A DNA stretch of 64,000 bases from the NCBI GenBank assembly GCA_943369355.1, contig CALRMX020000004.1, forward strand, positions 124,001 through 188,000. The letters run 5' to 3'. The number at the start of each line of letters is the position of its first letter. Positions within the stretch are counted from its first letter, which is position 1. Below, one piece after another: positions 1 to 8,683 of this stretch. Made by a program: the position numbers and the translations under genes. The notes under the pieces were generated by a model. The model searched no databases. It was not told the origin of the DNA and worked only from the letters and a program-made list of their open reading frames with translations. Origin of the DNA: UBA7662 sp943369355 (lineage in GTDB: Bacteria; Bacteroidota; Bacteroidia; UBA7662).

Positions 1-1
1 A

Positions 2-1018
2 ACTGTTGCCGATACTGTAGGAAATACCTTGTTTACTGGTTCTTCTGCTCCTTTGGCTAGTTTGGCAGCAAATACCGACACCTTGCTATCGGTTAGTACT
101 GCTTACAATGCTACCGATAAGCGGTATACCCGAGTAAACTTCACTGCTGTTGCTGATAGTGCCGATTTCGACAATACTGACAACACCCGTATCCGTCAGC
201 AATCAATCAACGATTCAATTTTCGGATTAGATGTGGTGCTTGCTGAACGTCAAGGCACGATTGGTACAGGTAGCGGATTTGCGAATAGCACTTCGATGAA
301 GTTTGCAAACTTGATCGAACTCACTACCCTAGACACCATCACCACTGCCACAGTTCGTTTGGCTTCGACTACACAAGCAGGTTCTTCGTTCTTCTTCTCA
401 GTACGTACACCTTTGGCCAATGGTAACCCAGGTGATGTAGCCGAAATCATTTGTGAGTCGGATGTGTATACTGTAACTGCACAGGACGTTACACGTGGAT
501 TTGTAACGGTTGAAATTCCGCAAACTCTTGGTGGCATTCAGCAGGATCGTATACTCGAGCCAGGCGACTATTGGTTCGTAATCGACTTGTTCAGCACACC
601 TACTGCACGCATCATGTTGCTTGACGACCAAACCGTTACCATGCCAACTTTTGCAACCCTAATGTTCACCGATACTTGGTACAACAATGGTAATGCAGTA
701 CGTTTCCGTGCTAACTTCGGCATTACACCAATAGGTGGCTCTGTAAATGAAGTGCGTAATGACTTGAATATCAAAGCATATCCTAATCCTGCTCGCGACT
801 TCATTTTAGTTGATCTTACTGCTAACGATAACCTTGGTAAGGTTTCTTACCAAATCACCGATGTTACCGGACGTATCGTTCGTAACGAAAGCACCATGAT
901 TGTTGGTACTGCCGATCAACTTCAAATCGATTTGAACGGTATCCAAAACGGTGTATACTCAATCGTTATAAATACTTCAAAAGGTTACAATACCAGCCGT
1001 TTCGTAGTTTCGAAATAA
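2..1018 (+). CDS. T9SS-sorted secreted protein, 5' truncated
   Basis: The reading frame is open to the left edge, so the N-terminus and signal peptide lie outside the window; 338 residues are visible. The last ~85 residues form a type IX secretion C-terminal sorting domain: a linker, the hallmark YPNPA segment, a beta-rich stretch with a VTGRIV motif, then GVYSIVI and a basic end (RFVVSK). In this family the domain directs outer-membrane translocation and is usually removed or anchored. The upstream part is Thr/Asn/Asp-rich and beta-strand-like, without a recognisable catalytic domain, so the cargo function is unknown. A strong terminator follows. An internal TTG is not needed as a start because codons upstream of it are also open. 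Confidence 0.85.
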   Translation, partial: TVADTVGNTLFTGSSAPLASLAANTDTLLSVSTAYNATDKRYTRVNFTAVADSADFDNTDNTRIRQQSINDSIFGLDVVLAERQGTIGTGSGFANSTSMKFANLIELTTLDTITTATVRLASTTQAGSSFFFSVRTPLANGNPGDVAEIICESDVYTVTAQDVTRGFVTVEIPQTLGGIQQDRILEPGDYWFVIDLFSTPTARIMLLDDQTVTMPTFATLMFTDTWYNNGNAVRFRANFGITPIGGSVNEVRNDLNIKAYPNPARDFILVDLTANDNLGKVSYQITDVTGRIVRNESTMIVGTADQLQIDLNGIQNGVYSIVINTSKGYNTSRFVVSK

Positions 1019-1036
1019 GCTATCATTCATCAACGG

Positions 1037-1076
1037 AAAAGTCCCGTCGGTTCGCCGTGCGGGACTTTTCTTTTTT
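1037..1076 (+). terminator. Rho-independent terminator of the T9SS cargo gene
   Basis: A perfect 10-bp stem (aaaagtcccg / cgggactttt) with a 13-base loop is followed by a run of T. It starts 18 bases after the stop codon and ends before the Nudix gene. Confidence 0.9.
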
Positions 1077-1100
1077 AGCGCCATCTCGTATTTTGCAAAC

Positions 1101-1745
1101 ATGCTGCACAGCCTTCGCGCTTTTCTTATCAATCGCTTGGAAGCACCTTTACCTGGCCTTGATGTCCAGATGGAAATGTCGCCACCGTATCGGGGAAGGC
1201 CGGACCGAAATTGGGTCATGGAGCAAAATCCCCGATTTGCAGCGGTAGGTATAGTGGTTTATCCTACTGCAGAAGGTTACAAACTTGTACTCACTAAGCG
1301 GCCATCATACCCTGGTGTGCACAGTGATCAAATTAGCTTTCCGGGAGGTCAAGTAGAAGCAATCGACATACATCGTGCGCATACCGCACTTCGCGAAACT
1401 GAAGAAGAAATTGGCTGGCCGGCGGCAGAACTGGAGATTTTAGGGCATATGAGCGAATTGTACATACCGCCCAGCAATTTTTTAGTTCAACCGGTAGTAT
1501 TGTACTCCACTCAAATACATCCTTTTCAACCCGATCCTTTGGAAGTAGCAGCTATCATAGAACTGCCTTTGGTACAATTACTCGACGAAAAATATAAAAG
1601 CACTAAAAGGCTCGAAGTGAAAGGATCCATCTTCGAAACGCCCTGTTATTTGTTTAACGACTTATTGGTTTGGGGTGCAACAGCGATGATGTTGCATGAA
1701 TTTGAAATTATAATTGCCCCTTATTTTGAATCGCGCAATCGATAG
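1101..1745 (+). CDS. Nudix hydrolase, CoA pyrophosphatase-like
   Basis: A 214-residue Nudix protein. Residues ~62-105 match the CoA-pyrophosphatase (NudL/UPF0035) subgroup: LTKR, then HSDQISFPGGQ, then TALRETEEEIG, where the RE..EE..G core binds the catalytic Mg2+ or Mn2+. Members cleave CoA and acyl-CoA into phosphopantetheine and 3',5'-ADP in the cytoplasm. The Met at 1101 gives the family's usual ~200-residue length. Its 3' end overlaps the convergent acyltransferase gene by 25 bp, so the two messages are mutually antisense there. Subfamily substrate is inferred from motifs only. Confidence 0.85.
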   Translation: MLHSLRAFLINRLEAPLPGLDVQMEMSPPYRGRPDRNWVMEQNPRFAAVGIVVYPTAEGYKLVLTKRPSYPGVHSDQISFPGGQVEAIDIHRAHTALRETEEEIGWPAAELEILGHMSELYIPPSNFLVQPVVLYSTQIHPFQPDPLEVAAIIELPLVQLLDEKYKSTKRLEVKGSIFETPCYLFNDLLVWGATAMMLHEFEIIIAPYFESRNR

Positions 1746-2488
1746 TGCTGAAAGCGATAATTTTCGCTTTGTTCAATGGCATCCATAATTTGTTGTAGTA
1801 TTTGCTCTGCTGGGGCCTCGTAATCAATTTCTAAAGGTTCTTTGATACGCACATCTAGGTCTACACCCTTCTTTTTTAGCTTGAGTCCCTTTTTATTGAA
1901 GGCTCGTCTGAAGCCATTAATGACCACAGGTACAACCACGGGTCGGTTCTTTTTGATTAAAAGTGCAGTTCCCTTCCGGCCGTCGGCATAGGGCTTTGTG
2001 GTCCCTTGAGGGAAAGTAATCACCCATCCATCGCGTAGCGCAAGATCTATTTTTTCAACATCTCGCGTATCGACCTCCCTGTCTACTTCTTGCCCTTTAG
2101 CACGCCAGGTTCGTTTAACCGTAATTGCTCCAGCTAGCGTAAAAAGACGAGGAATGAATCCACTTTCTTTCATGGTTTCTTCGGCAGCTACATAAAATAC
2201 ACGTGTATACGGCTTGAGTAAATAAATAGGTGATTTGAGATTATCGAACGTCCCCCATTTTGCACTGCAAATGGCATGTAGAATAGCAATTACGTCGCGA
2301 TAATAGGTCTGGTGATTCGAAATGATGAGCACATTGGTATCGGGGAGCTTGGCCAATACCTTACTATTTTGCAAACGCATGCGGTTACGCATATTCAAGC
2401 CAATGAAGCTGAAAAGCCCCACAGCAGTGTACATGATACGTTTTATCAGTACCGAATTCCCGAATATATCTTTGCGAAATGGATTCAT
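1721..2488 (-). CDS. Lysophospholipid acyltransferase (PlsC family)
   Basis: A 255-residue protein with the acyltransferase motif I as NHQTYYRD (residues ~58-65). The His-Asp spacing is one residue longer than the classic HX4D, a variant I recall from Bacteroidota homologues. Motif III appears as FPQGTTKPY with Gln in place of the usual Glu, and motif IV as VPVVI. The family transfers an acyl chain to 1-acylglycerol-3-phosphate or a related lysolipid at the inner membrane. A hydrophobic segment near residues 20-32 could anchor it. It lies 37 bases downstream of the M28 peptidase gene on the same strand and may share its message. Acceptor specificity cannot be read from sequence. Confidence 0.85.
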   Translation of the reverse strand: MNPFRKDIFGNSVLIKRIMYTAVGLFSFIGLNMRNRMRLQNSKVLAKLPDTNVLIISNHQTYYRDVIAILHAICSAKWGTFDNLKSPIYLLKPYTRVFYVAAEETMKESGFIPRLFTLAGAITVKRTWRAKGQEVDREVDTRDVEKIDLALRDGWVITFPQGTTKPYADGRKGTALLIKKNRPVVVPVVINGFRRAFNKKGLKLKKKGVDLDVRIKEPLEIDYEAPAEQILQQIMDAIEQSENYRFQHYRLRDSK

Positions 2489-2525
2489 CGAAGCTTCGAA
2501 GATGCAGAATTTCGGTGAAAAACGA

Positions 2526-3920
2526 TTAAAAAGCGTAACGATCTACTAGATATACAAGAGCCGCCATAGCTGCAGCTCCGAGTTCTAATTCGCGACGATT
2601 GACCGTTTCAAGCACATCACTCGCAGCGTGGTGATAGTCGAAATACCGCTGCGACTCGGGTACGTAACCCAAAAGCCAAATATTTCCATCGCGCAATGGA
2701 CCAATGTCGACACCTCCAAAGCCCGGTTTAATGTCGTGTATGCCATAGGGCTTAAGTAGGGGCACGAAGGTTTGTAATTTTGTCAGGGCTAAGGAATCCA
2801 TCTCCATGTGGAACTCACGCGGAGCAAAGCCACCACGGTCGCTCTCTAAGGCCATGAGGTGCTTCTGTGCATGGATACGTGCCCAGTCGGCATAGGCCAA
2901 TCCACCCCGTAGTCCATTTTCCTCATTCATAAACAAAACCACACGGATGCTGTGCCTCGGCCGTATGCCCAAGGCTTTGTACAACCGCAGTACTTCAATG
3001 GACTGTACCACTCCCACCCCGTCGTCGTGGGCGCCCTCGCCTACATCCCACGAGTCGAGATGACCGCCAATGAGTAAATAATCATTGGGTTTCTCCACGC
3101 CACGAAGTTCACCAATGACATTATAAGATACGGTGTCGGGTAAGGTTCGGCAATTGGTTTTGAGGTAAAAAGTAAGTTTAGCGTTTTCCCGAAGTTGTTT
3201 ACTCAGCTCCTCGGCGTCACGCGTGCTGATGGCCACCGCTGGAATCTTGCGTCCAGCATCGCCATAACTACAGGCGCCCGTATGTGGAAAGGTGTCGATC
3301 AAATGCGTAATGGAACGGATGATAACTGCTGCTGCCCCCAACTTGGTGGCTTCGCTCACACCACCATAACGAATTCCGACACAACCGGAGTAAGCATCAA
3401 ACGTATTGATTGGCCGCTGATCCAGTGCCTTGTTGATGAAAACTATCTTACCCTCAATCTGCTCGCGTCTCATTCGTCTTAGGCTGTCTACATCGGGTAC
3501 CTCAACCAACTGAGCCTCGAGGCCACTCGGGTCGGTAGCTACACTTCCGCCAAGGGCCAGCACCCGCACTCTGTTTTTGTTCTCTTGTTGGATACTTCCA
3601 ACCCTACGCTCCGACCTGATAAAGGCTTCTTCTCGGGCACCTCGTTGCCAAACGGGCACTTTCACTTCCTGAACCCATACACTATCGAACCCCAAACGAA
3701 GCATCTGGTTGCGTGTGTATTTCACTGCCTCGTACGATGCTGCACTTCCGCTCAAACGGTGCCCTACCTTCTTGCACAAATGCTCTAGCATTGGCCAGCT
3801 TTGACCAGCTACCAACGCCGAATCAAATAAGCGCCGTATGAGCAAGCTGTCGCCATTGGCAGAGGCCCAGGAGCTGCTGAAACTCAATAAAATCAGTACT
3901 ATGTAACTACGGGCGCCCAA
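2526..3920 (-). CDS. M28 family zinc peptidase (carboxypeptidase Q-like), exported
   Basis: A 464-residue protein with an N-terminal signal peptide (hydrophobic residues 6-20, ending SWASA). A PA-like insertion precedes the catalytic part. Zinc ligands are visible in family order: HLDSWD, AHDDG, NEENG, ESDRG and a late HHAASD. The layout fits plasma glutamate carboxypeptidase / carboxypeptidase Q-type dipeptidases rather than the shorter aminopeptidases. It is expected to work in the periplasm or outside the cell on short peptides. Its start overlaps the end of the M61 gene by 14 bp, implying translational coupling and a joint role in peptide degradation. Confidence 0.9.
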   Translation of the reverse strand: MGARSYIVLILLSFSSSWASANGDSLLIRRLFDSALVAGQSWPMLEHLCKKVGHRLSGSAASYEAVKYTRNQMLRLGFDSVWVQEVKVPVWQRGAREEAFIRSERRVGSIQQENKNRVRVLALGGSVATDPSGLEAQLVEVPDVDSLRRMRREQIEGKIVFINKALDQRPINTFDAYSGCVGIRYGGVSEATKLGAAAVIIRSITHLIDTFPHTGACSYGDAGRKIPAVAISTRDAEELSKQLRENAKLTFYLKTNCRTLPDTVSYNVIGELRGVEKPNDYLLIGGHLDSWDVGEGAHDDGVGVVQSIEVLRLYKALGIRPRHSIRVVLFMNEENGLRGGLAYADWARIHAQKHLMALESDRGGFAPREFHMEMDSLALTKLQTFVPLLKPYGIHDIKPGFGGVDIGPLRDGNIWLLGYVPESQRYFDYHHAASDVLETVNRRELELGAAAMAALVYLVDRYAF

Positions 3921-5700
3921 CTATTCGATTGTAAATGATGGTTTGAAGCGGTGTGCGATTTTCCGTCATTTTCCAGCTGTAACGAGGAACCGGATAGGCA
4001 TCAATCACGCCTTTGAAAGTCAGTTCCCGTGTTTGGCGATACACTTTAATGGTAAAATTATCGCCGGGTTTCTGTGCTTTTAGCCAAGCATCGAAATCGG
4101 TTATTTCTTTTCCGTTCACCGTAAGCAATACGTCTCCCACATTTAGGCCTGCCTTCTCGGCTGCACTGCCAGAACGAATGCTTCCAACCACAAAACGATT
4201 GCCCGAACGTTGCCAAGCGGCACCCAAATACGGCATGGTTCCGTCGTTGGTGTCTTGCACAAACATACCAGCATGTGCGAGGTAGCGATTAAAGTCGACT
4301 TGAGTGGTTCCCAAAATGTACTTCTCCCATATAAAATCGGCCTCATTGCCCAATTCGGCACGTAGTTCAGCGAGGAATTCTACATCGGTAAACCCACGGT
4401 TTAGTGACAAGTAGTATTTGTCGTACAACTTCTTCATAAATTCATCGAGACCGGATTTGCCACTACTTGCCTGTAGCAAGGCTAAATCGAATACCAAACC
4501 CATCATTGCTCCCTTGCGGTAATACGAGATGCTGATATTGCCCGAGTTTTCATTTCGCATGTAAAATTTGATCCAGGCATCCCAACTCGATTCTGCCAAC
4601 GATTGAATTTTATCGCCAGCTGCTCCGTGCACACTCTCTATGCCCGAACGCAATACTTCCAGATAGTCTTCTTCGCTCTGTAAATTCACCCGTCGGGTAA
4701 GTAGGTTGTCGTAATAGCTCGTAAAGCCCTCCGAGAACCAAAGCATGGTGGTGTAATTTTCTTTGCTGTAATCGAATGGCCCTAAGGCTGCAGGGCGCAA
4801 CCGCTTCACATTCCACAAATGAAAATATTCGTGTGCAACGAGACCGAAAAAATCGCTGTAACGCTTGTCGTCTTCGTATACATCGGGGCGTGTTTGCAAG
4901 GTGGTTGAGCTGCTGTGTTCTAGACCACCGCCACCCTGTAAGCCGTGATGTACGATAAACAAATAAGCTTTATTGGGTTGATGGCCGAATATCTTACTTG
5001 AAGCTTCAATAATTCGTTTATAGTCCTTTTTAAGCCGCTTCTCAGGGTATTTATCAATACCAAACATGGCGACCATATGGGTTATACCATCGGCTTCAAA
5101 GCTGAACTCCTCGTGATTACCAATTTCGACTGGGCAATCAACCAATTGATCGTAATCGATCGCTGTTCGCGTCCAAGGGTCGGTTCCAGATTGAGGAAGC
5201 GTAGTAGAAATGCGCTTCCAGCCGACGTATGGTTCGAAAGTAACCGTATGGGGTTGCTTCACGGCGTCGAGGTGGTACATAAACAGGGTAGTGCCATTGA
5301 GGTATGCATGCTCGGCATCTACAAAACTGGTACGAACGGTGAGTTCGCGCGCATAGCTGCGGTACCGTACGGTCAAGGTTTTGGCGCCGCCGTGGTCGAT
5401 TTCCCAGCTACTTTTGCTTGCCTTTCGGCTCGGTACGGCTTTACCATCCACCGAAGCGCTAAAGCTGTCGATATTTCGGGCAAATTCGCGTACGAGATAG
5501 GAACCTGGCGTCCAAACCGGTAAATGCAGGGTTGTTTGGCTTTCATTCAGCCCACTGATGGTAAGTTCTACCTCGGCATAATGCGTATTGGGCTGCGGAA
5601 AGCGCACTACATACCGCAAATTGGGTTGCGCAACAGTAGAAAAGGCCGCCAATAAGAGTATCGACAGCCAGAAAAGTGCTTTCGTCATTGACTTCGGCAA
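3907..5700 (-). CDS. M61 family metallopeptidase with PDZ domain
   Basis: A 597-residue glycyl-aminopeptidase-like protein. A signal peptide occupies about residues 1-25 (cleavage near VAQ). A beta-rich N-terminal domain leads to the zinc site HEYFH at ~290-294 and the third ligand Glu in FSEGFTSYYDN at ~324. Residues ~480-565 form a PDZ domain (VGDVLLTVNG). M61 enzymes favour N-terminal Gly or Ala. The gene is first in a coupled pair with the M28 peptidase, so both are probably made together for periplasmic peptide scavenging. The SlyD-type gene lies 12 bases upstream on the same strand. Confidence 0.92.
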   Translation of the reverse strand: MPKSMTKALFWLSILLLAAFSTVAQPNLRYVVRFPQPNTHYAEVELTISGLNESQTTLHLPVWTPGSYLVREFARNIDSFSASVDGKAVPSRKASKSSWEIDHGGAKTLTVRYRSYARELTVRTSFVDAEHAYLNGTTLFMYHLDAVKQPHTVTFEPYVGWKRISTTLPQSGTDPWTRTAIDYDQLVDCPVEIGNHEEFSFEADGITHMVAMFGIDKYPEKRLKKDYKRIIEASSKIFGHQPNKAYLFIVHHGLQGGGGLEHSSSTTLQTRPDVYEDDKRYSDFFGLVAHEYFHLWNVKRLRPAALGPFDYSKENYTTMLWFSEGFTSYYDNLLTRRVNLQSEEDYLEVLRSGIESVHGAAGDKIQSLAESSWDAWIKFYMRNENSGNISISYYRKGAMMGLVFDLALLQASSGKSGLDEFMKKLYDKYYLSLNRGFTDVEFLAELRAELGNEADFIWEKYILGTTQVDFNRYLAHAGMFVQDTNDGTMPYLGAAWQRSGNRFVVGSIRSGSAAEKAGLNVGDVLLTVNGKEITDFDAWLKAQKPGDNFTIKVYRQTRELTFKGVIDAYPVPRYSWKMTENRTPLQTIIYNRIVGRP

Positions 5701-5712
5701 ATGTAAAGAGGA

Positions 5713-6231
5713 TTAATGATGATGATGCCCGTCGGGTCCATGGGCGTGGCCATGCGCCAGCTCTGCAGCTTCTGCGTCGCGCACCGATTCTACGGTGCCG
5801 CTAAAATGTAAATCGAAGCCCGAAAGTGGGTGGTTAAAATCCATGGTTACCGTTTCAGACTTTAGGCCGATTACCTTACCACGGTGTTGCTGACCGTTGT
5901 CATCTTCCAAATAAAGGTATTTCCCAATGCTTACGTTTTCGGAATCAAATTTTCCGTTCTGATCGGTGAAAATCGCATTCGGCAAATCCATAATTGCATC
6001 CTGCTCAATAGGGCCATAAGCATCCATCATGTCGATGGTAAAGGTAAAATTGTCGCCAGCTGCTTTACCTGCGAGCTGCTGCTCGAAGGCTTCTGGCAAG
6101 CCGCTGTGGCCAACTAAAAAGTAGAATGGATTCGCCTTGTCTACAGATTCGATTACGCGTTGTGGAACGTCGGTGGCGCTGATGCTTAGTTCATAGCTTA
6201 GTGCTACCACTTTTTCAGAAGAGATGGTCAT
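5713..6231 (-). CDS. slyD: FKBP-type peptidyl-prolyl isomerase, SlyD-like
   Basis: A 172-residue cytoplasmic PPIase. The FKBP half is interrupted by an insert-in-flap chaperone domain (about residues 65-130), as in SlyD. The start (VVALSYEL) and return (MDFNHPLSG) segments are canonical. The C-terminus is a short His/Gly tail ending in four His, like the metal-binding tail of E. coli SlyD but far shorter and Cys-free, so Ni2+ binding is plausible but reduced. The family accelerates prolyl isomerisation and chaperones folding intermediates. The gene lies 12 bases upstream of the M61 peptidase gene. Confidence 0.92.
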   Translation of the reverse strand: MTISSEKVVALSYELSISATDVPQRVIESVDKANPFYFLVGHSGLPEAFEQQLAGKAAGDNFTFTIDMMDAYGPIEQDAIMDLPNAIFTDQNGKFDSENVSIGKYLYLEDDNGQQHRGKVIGLKSETVTMDFNHPLSGFDLHFSGTVESVRDAEAAELAHGHAHGPDGHHHH

Positions 6232-6313
6232 GGTAAAAAAAATGAACCTACAAGATAGTGAAACAATACCTATTTACACCGAAGCGGTGTTGTACTTTAG
6301 TCAGTAACCTGCC

Positions 6314-7144
6314 TTAAAGTGCATTTATTGGCAGCAAAAGTAACGGAACTTTGCTTTTTTCAGCGAGCCTGCTGCTTAGTCCGGGTACGAGTAAACGTTC
6401 GAAAAAACTGTATTGATGTGCGCTAACGACCAATACATCAGGGCGTTGTTTTTCGCTATGCTCAAACAAGGCCGCGATCACATCTTCTCCTTCTAGTTCA
6501 ATTTCAGCGCTATGACTTGCCCCCAACGCTTCTTTAAGCCAAAGACGGTGGCTCTGCTCAACGGCGTCTGGTTTATGCCCTTCTTCACGCACATAAACTG
6601 TTTCAATACGTGTATTGAGTCGTATGCATAATGCCAAGAGGTATTGTAGGTGACCAGGCTTTCGATTTTCGAGCAGGTTTACCGCATACGACAGGCTCTT
6701 CCAGCCTTGAAAAGTGGAACCTTGTGGAATCAACAAGGTTGGTAAAACCATGTTTTCAACAATCGAACGACTAACTGATCCAAAAAAGAGGGTATCGAGC
6801 CCAGACTTTCCCTTGTTACCTAAAACTAGCAAGTCGTAGGGATGATTTCTAACAGCCACTTTAACAGCCTCATCGGCCTCACCGTAAAATAAACTACTGC
6901 TCAAACCCACACCCAATTGATCGGCTTCGGGTTGAATGCGTTGCATAAGTCCCTCCATACCTGCTTTTGCATCGGCCTCGAGTAGCTCTTGCATATTGTG
7001 CATCACCAATGCGGCCGAACCTTGGGTACGATACGCATGCAACACGTGTAGCCTAGCACCTAAGGCACCTGCCAATTCAAGTGCATAATTCACGGCCTCG
7101 TTGCCATGTTCAGAAAAATCGGTGGCTGCTAACAAGTGCATCAT
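6314..7144 (-). CDS. Universal stress protein, tandem UspA domains
   Basis: A 276-residue protein made of two Usp domains. The first begins LLAATDFSEHGNEAVNYA and ends with the nucleotide-binding loop GNKGKSGLDTLFFGSVS near residue 130, typical of ATP-binding UspA. The second half (residues ~150-276) keeps the fold pattern, but its loop reads SAHQYSFFERLLVPG and has lost the glycines, so it is probably structural. Tandem Usp proteins act in the cytoplasm under starvation or stress. The gene stands 57 bases downstream of the YeeZ-like gene on the same strand. Confidence 0.92.
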   Translation of the reverse strand: MMHLLAATDFSEHGNEAVNYALELAGALGARLHVLHAYRTQGSAALVMHNMQELLEADAKAGMEGLMQRIQPEADQLGVGLSSSLFYGEADEAVKVAVRNHPYDLLVLGNKGKSGLDTLFFGSVSRSIVENMVLPTLLIPQGSTFQGWKSLSYAVNLLENRKPGHLQYLLALCIRLNTRIETVYVREEGHKPDAVEQSHRLWLKEALGASHSAEIELEGEDVIAALFEHSEKQRPDVLVVSAHQYSFFERLLVPGLSSRLAEKSKVPLLLLPINAL

Positions 7145-7201
7145 AGGAGGTTATTTGCACTTTGAAGTTAGCCAATTTTCCGGGTTTGCCCGACTTCCCC
7201 T

Positions 7202-7996
7202 TCAGAAAGAAAGCGGGTCGGGGTGCTTGAAAACAAAACCCAACTCCAATAATACTTTTGGGTGAATAATGCGTCGTTTGCCGCCTTCAGTTTCGTGCAC
7301 TGGTGGAGCAAAACCATACCGTTCACTTTGCCTCCGAGCAACCCCGCGGCGCTCGGGATGGAGTGGAGCCACTACATTGAATATTCCAGAAATAGCTTGA
7401 ACTTCCAAGAAATTCAATGCACCAATTACATCGTCGCGATGCACCCAGTTCACTGGTTGATTAGCTTCCTCAAGCAACTTTCCCGACCAATATCGCGCAA
7501 TCACACGCCGTTCGTCGGCCAAGCCGCCACAACGCAATATGCGGTAGTTGTTTCCCCACCGCTGAACTTCCCTTTCGGCCAAGGCTACAGCATGATCTAC
7601 AAGTACTTCCGACGACTCGTCGTATTCACCCGTATGGGGTGGATAAACTCCTGTTGAGGAAATAAAAAGTACTGTTTTTGATGGGTTGTACGGCCATGCT
7701 CGGAGTATACGAGCAATCCACTCGGCATACGCTTTTGGCGCTGACGACCGCGCCGGAGGCACAGCAAAACAAATACAAGCAAATGGGGCCAATCGTTGCT
7801 CTAACCCATAACTTTCACCCGCATCGGCGAGGTCGAGCCGCCAAGTCTGGAATCCACTCGCTTGTAGTTGAACGATACGTTCTTCGTTTCTCGTTGTGAC
7901 CACAACTTTGTGTCCACGATCTTGCCATGCACGGGCCAAGGGTTCTCCGAGCCAACCAGCCCCAACAACCAGACGACGATCAACTGGATTGTACAT
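7202..7996 (-). CDS. NAD(P)-binding epimerase/SDR, YeeZ-like
   Basis: A 264-residue Rossmann protein. VVGAGWLGEPLA at residues ~10-21 is the dinucleotide-binding GxGxxG loop. FISSTGVYP and a later Arg-rich segment (YRILRCGGL) match the extended SDR family that includes E. coli YeeZ, whose substrate is unknown. The start overlaps the preceding 178-residue gene by 17 bp, making it the last member of the operon that begins with the SPFH gene. There is no evidence for a sugar-nucleotide substrate, as no other sugar genes are adjacent. Confidence 0.85.
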   Translation of the reverse strand: MYNPVDRRLVVGAGWLGEPLARAWQDRGHKVVVTTRNEERIVQLQASGFQTWRLDLADAGESYGLEQRLAPFACICFAVPPARSSAPKAYAEWIARILRAWPYNPSKTVLFISSTGVYPPHTGEYDESSEVLVDHAVALAEREVQRWGNNYRILRCGGLADERRVIARYWSGKLLEEANQPVNWVHRDDVIGALNFLEVQAISGIFNVVAPLHPERRGVARRQSERYGFAPPVHETEGGKRRIIHPKVLLELGFVFKHPDPLSF

Positions 7997-8516
7997 CGCG
8001 GAGCCGTTGAAGAATCAAAAAAAGACTCAATAAGATCAGTGCTTCGGGATGAGGCAGCTTGAATATTCGCCCATCGTTGGTGCACTCAAGGCGGAAACTC
8101 AAAAAGCGCTCGGTGATATGCCAATCGAGTACCACTTGCTGATTTTGATCAATCAGTTGAAAATGCCGCAGAAAAAAGCCCTTTTGAACGAAGGTGAATC
8201 GATGATTGAACCAATGCAAGTGATCGGACCGCCAGAAGAGCTTACGCTCAACCATGGCCGCTTGGGATACCCCAACTATGTTTATCTCAATGCGTGGACT
8301 GTACCACTTCGGATAACGAAATTGAGCCTCTCCGTTAAACCAAAAACCCTGTGCATTTCGGCTCCATCGGCTTGTTCGTGTAAAATACATGAGCAGATTG
8401 CCGGATTCGTCGCTTCCCTCAAAACTATGGTTGAGCAGTTTCTTTTTCAGAAAAATTAAACTGCTCGTGTTAGGTTCTAGAGGCAGTAGCTTCAGCTCAT
8501 TCGTCGTTTTTTCCAT
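7980..8516 (-). CDS. Conserved-looking protein of unknown function
   Basis: A 178-residue protein I do not recognise. It is rich in Trp, Phe, Arg and alternating beta-type segments, with no signal peptide. A hydrophobic stretch near the C-terminus (about residues 153-168, ALILLSLFLILQ) could be a tail anchor or amphipathic helix. The alternating strands with paired phrases (FTFVQKGFFLRHF, HWFNHRF) loosely recall tubby-C2/LURP-one-like barrels, but this is only an impression. It overlaps the Arc-like gene by 20 bp and the YeeZ-like gene by 17 bp, so it is translationally coupled to both. The context suggests a membrane-associated role linked to the SPFH protein. Confidence 0.7.
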   Translation of the reverse strand: MEKTTNELKLLPLEPNTSSLIFLKKKLLNHSFEGSDESGNLLMYFTRTSRWSRNAQGFWFNGEAQFRYPKWYSPRIEINIVGVSQAAMVERKLFWRSDHLHWFNHRFTFVQKGFFLRHFQLIDQNQQVVLDWHITERFLSFRLECTNDGRIFKLPHPEALILLSLFLILQRLRDVQSS

Positions 8517-8682
8517 GTGGTTGACTTTGATGGTTACCCCCTCTGCGTTTGCGCACTGCTTGTGTGAGCAGATATTCCATTTGTCCGTTTACCGACCGGA
8601 ATTCTTCATTGGCCCATTGTTCGATTGCTTCGAGCAATTCGGGGCTTATGCGTAAAACAAAAGGTTTCTTGGGTTGCGCCAT
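8497..8682 (-). CDS. Arc-like ribbon-helix-helix DNA-binding protein
   Basis: A 61-residue protein. A short beta strand (KPFVLRI) is followed by two helices (SPELLEAIEQWANEEF and NGQMEYLLTQAVRKR), the ribbon-helix-helix pattern of Arc/MetJ repressors. A polar, basic tail follows. It begins one base after the SPFH gene ends and overlaps the next gene by 20 bp. Arc-like genes directly after SPFH genes are a recurrent arrangement in bacteria as far as I recall. Autoregulation of the operon is a reasonable inference; no toxin-like partner is present. Confidence 0.85.
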   Translation of the reverse strand: MAQPKKPFVLRISPELLEAIEQWANEEFRSVNGQMEYLLTQAVRKRRGGNHQSQPHGKNDE

Positions 8683-8683
8683 C

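Noticed and set aside
5077..5523. 148-residue frame antisense to the M61 gene
   Set aside because: Opposite strand of a confidently assigned peptidase.
5713..5760. C-terminal His run of SlyD as a cloning tag
   Set aside because: His/Asp/Gly-rich tails are native to SlyD and the surrounding sequence is uninterrupted chromosome.
6274..6288. Short hairpin acaccg-aag-cggtgt as a terminator
   Set aside because: No T-run on either strand.
8497..8682. Arc-like protein as antitoxin of a toxin-antitoxin pair
   Set aside because: Neither neighbour resembles a toxin, and the SPFH-Arc arrangement explains it better.
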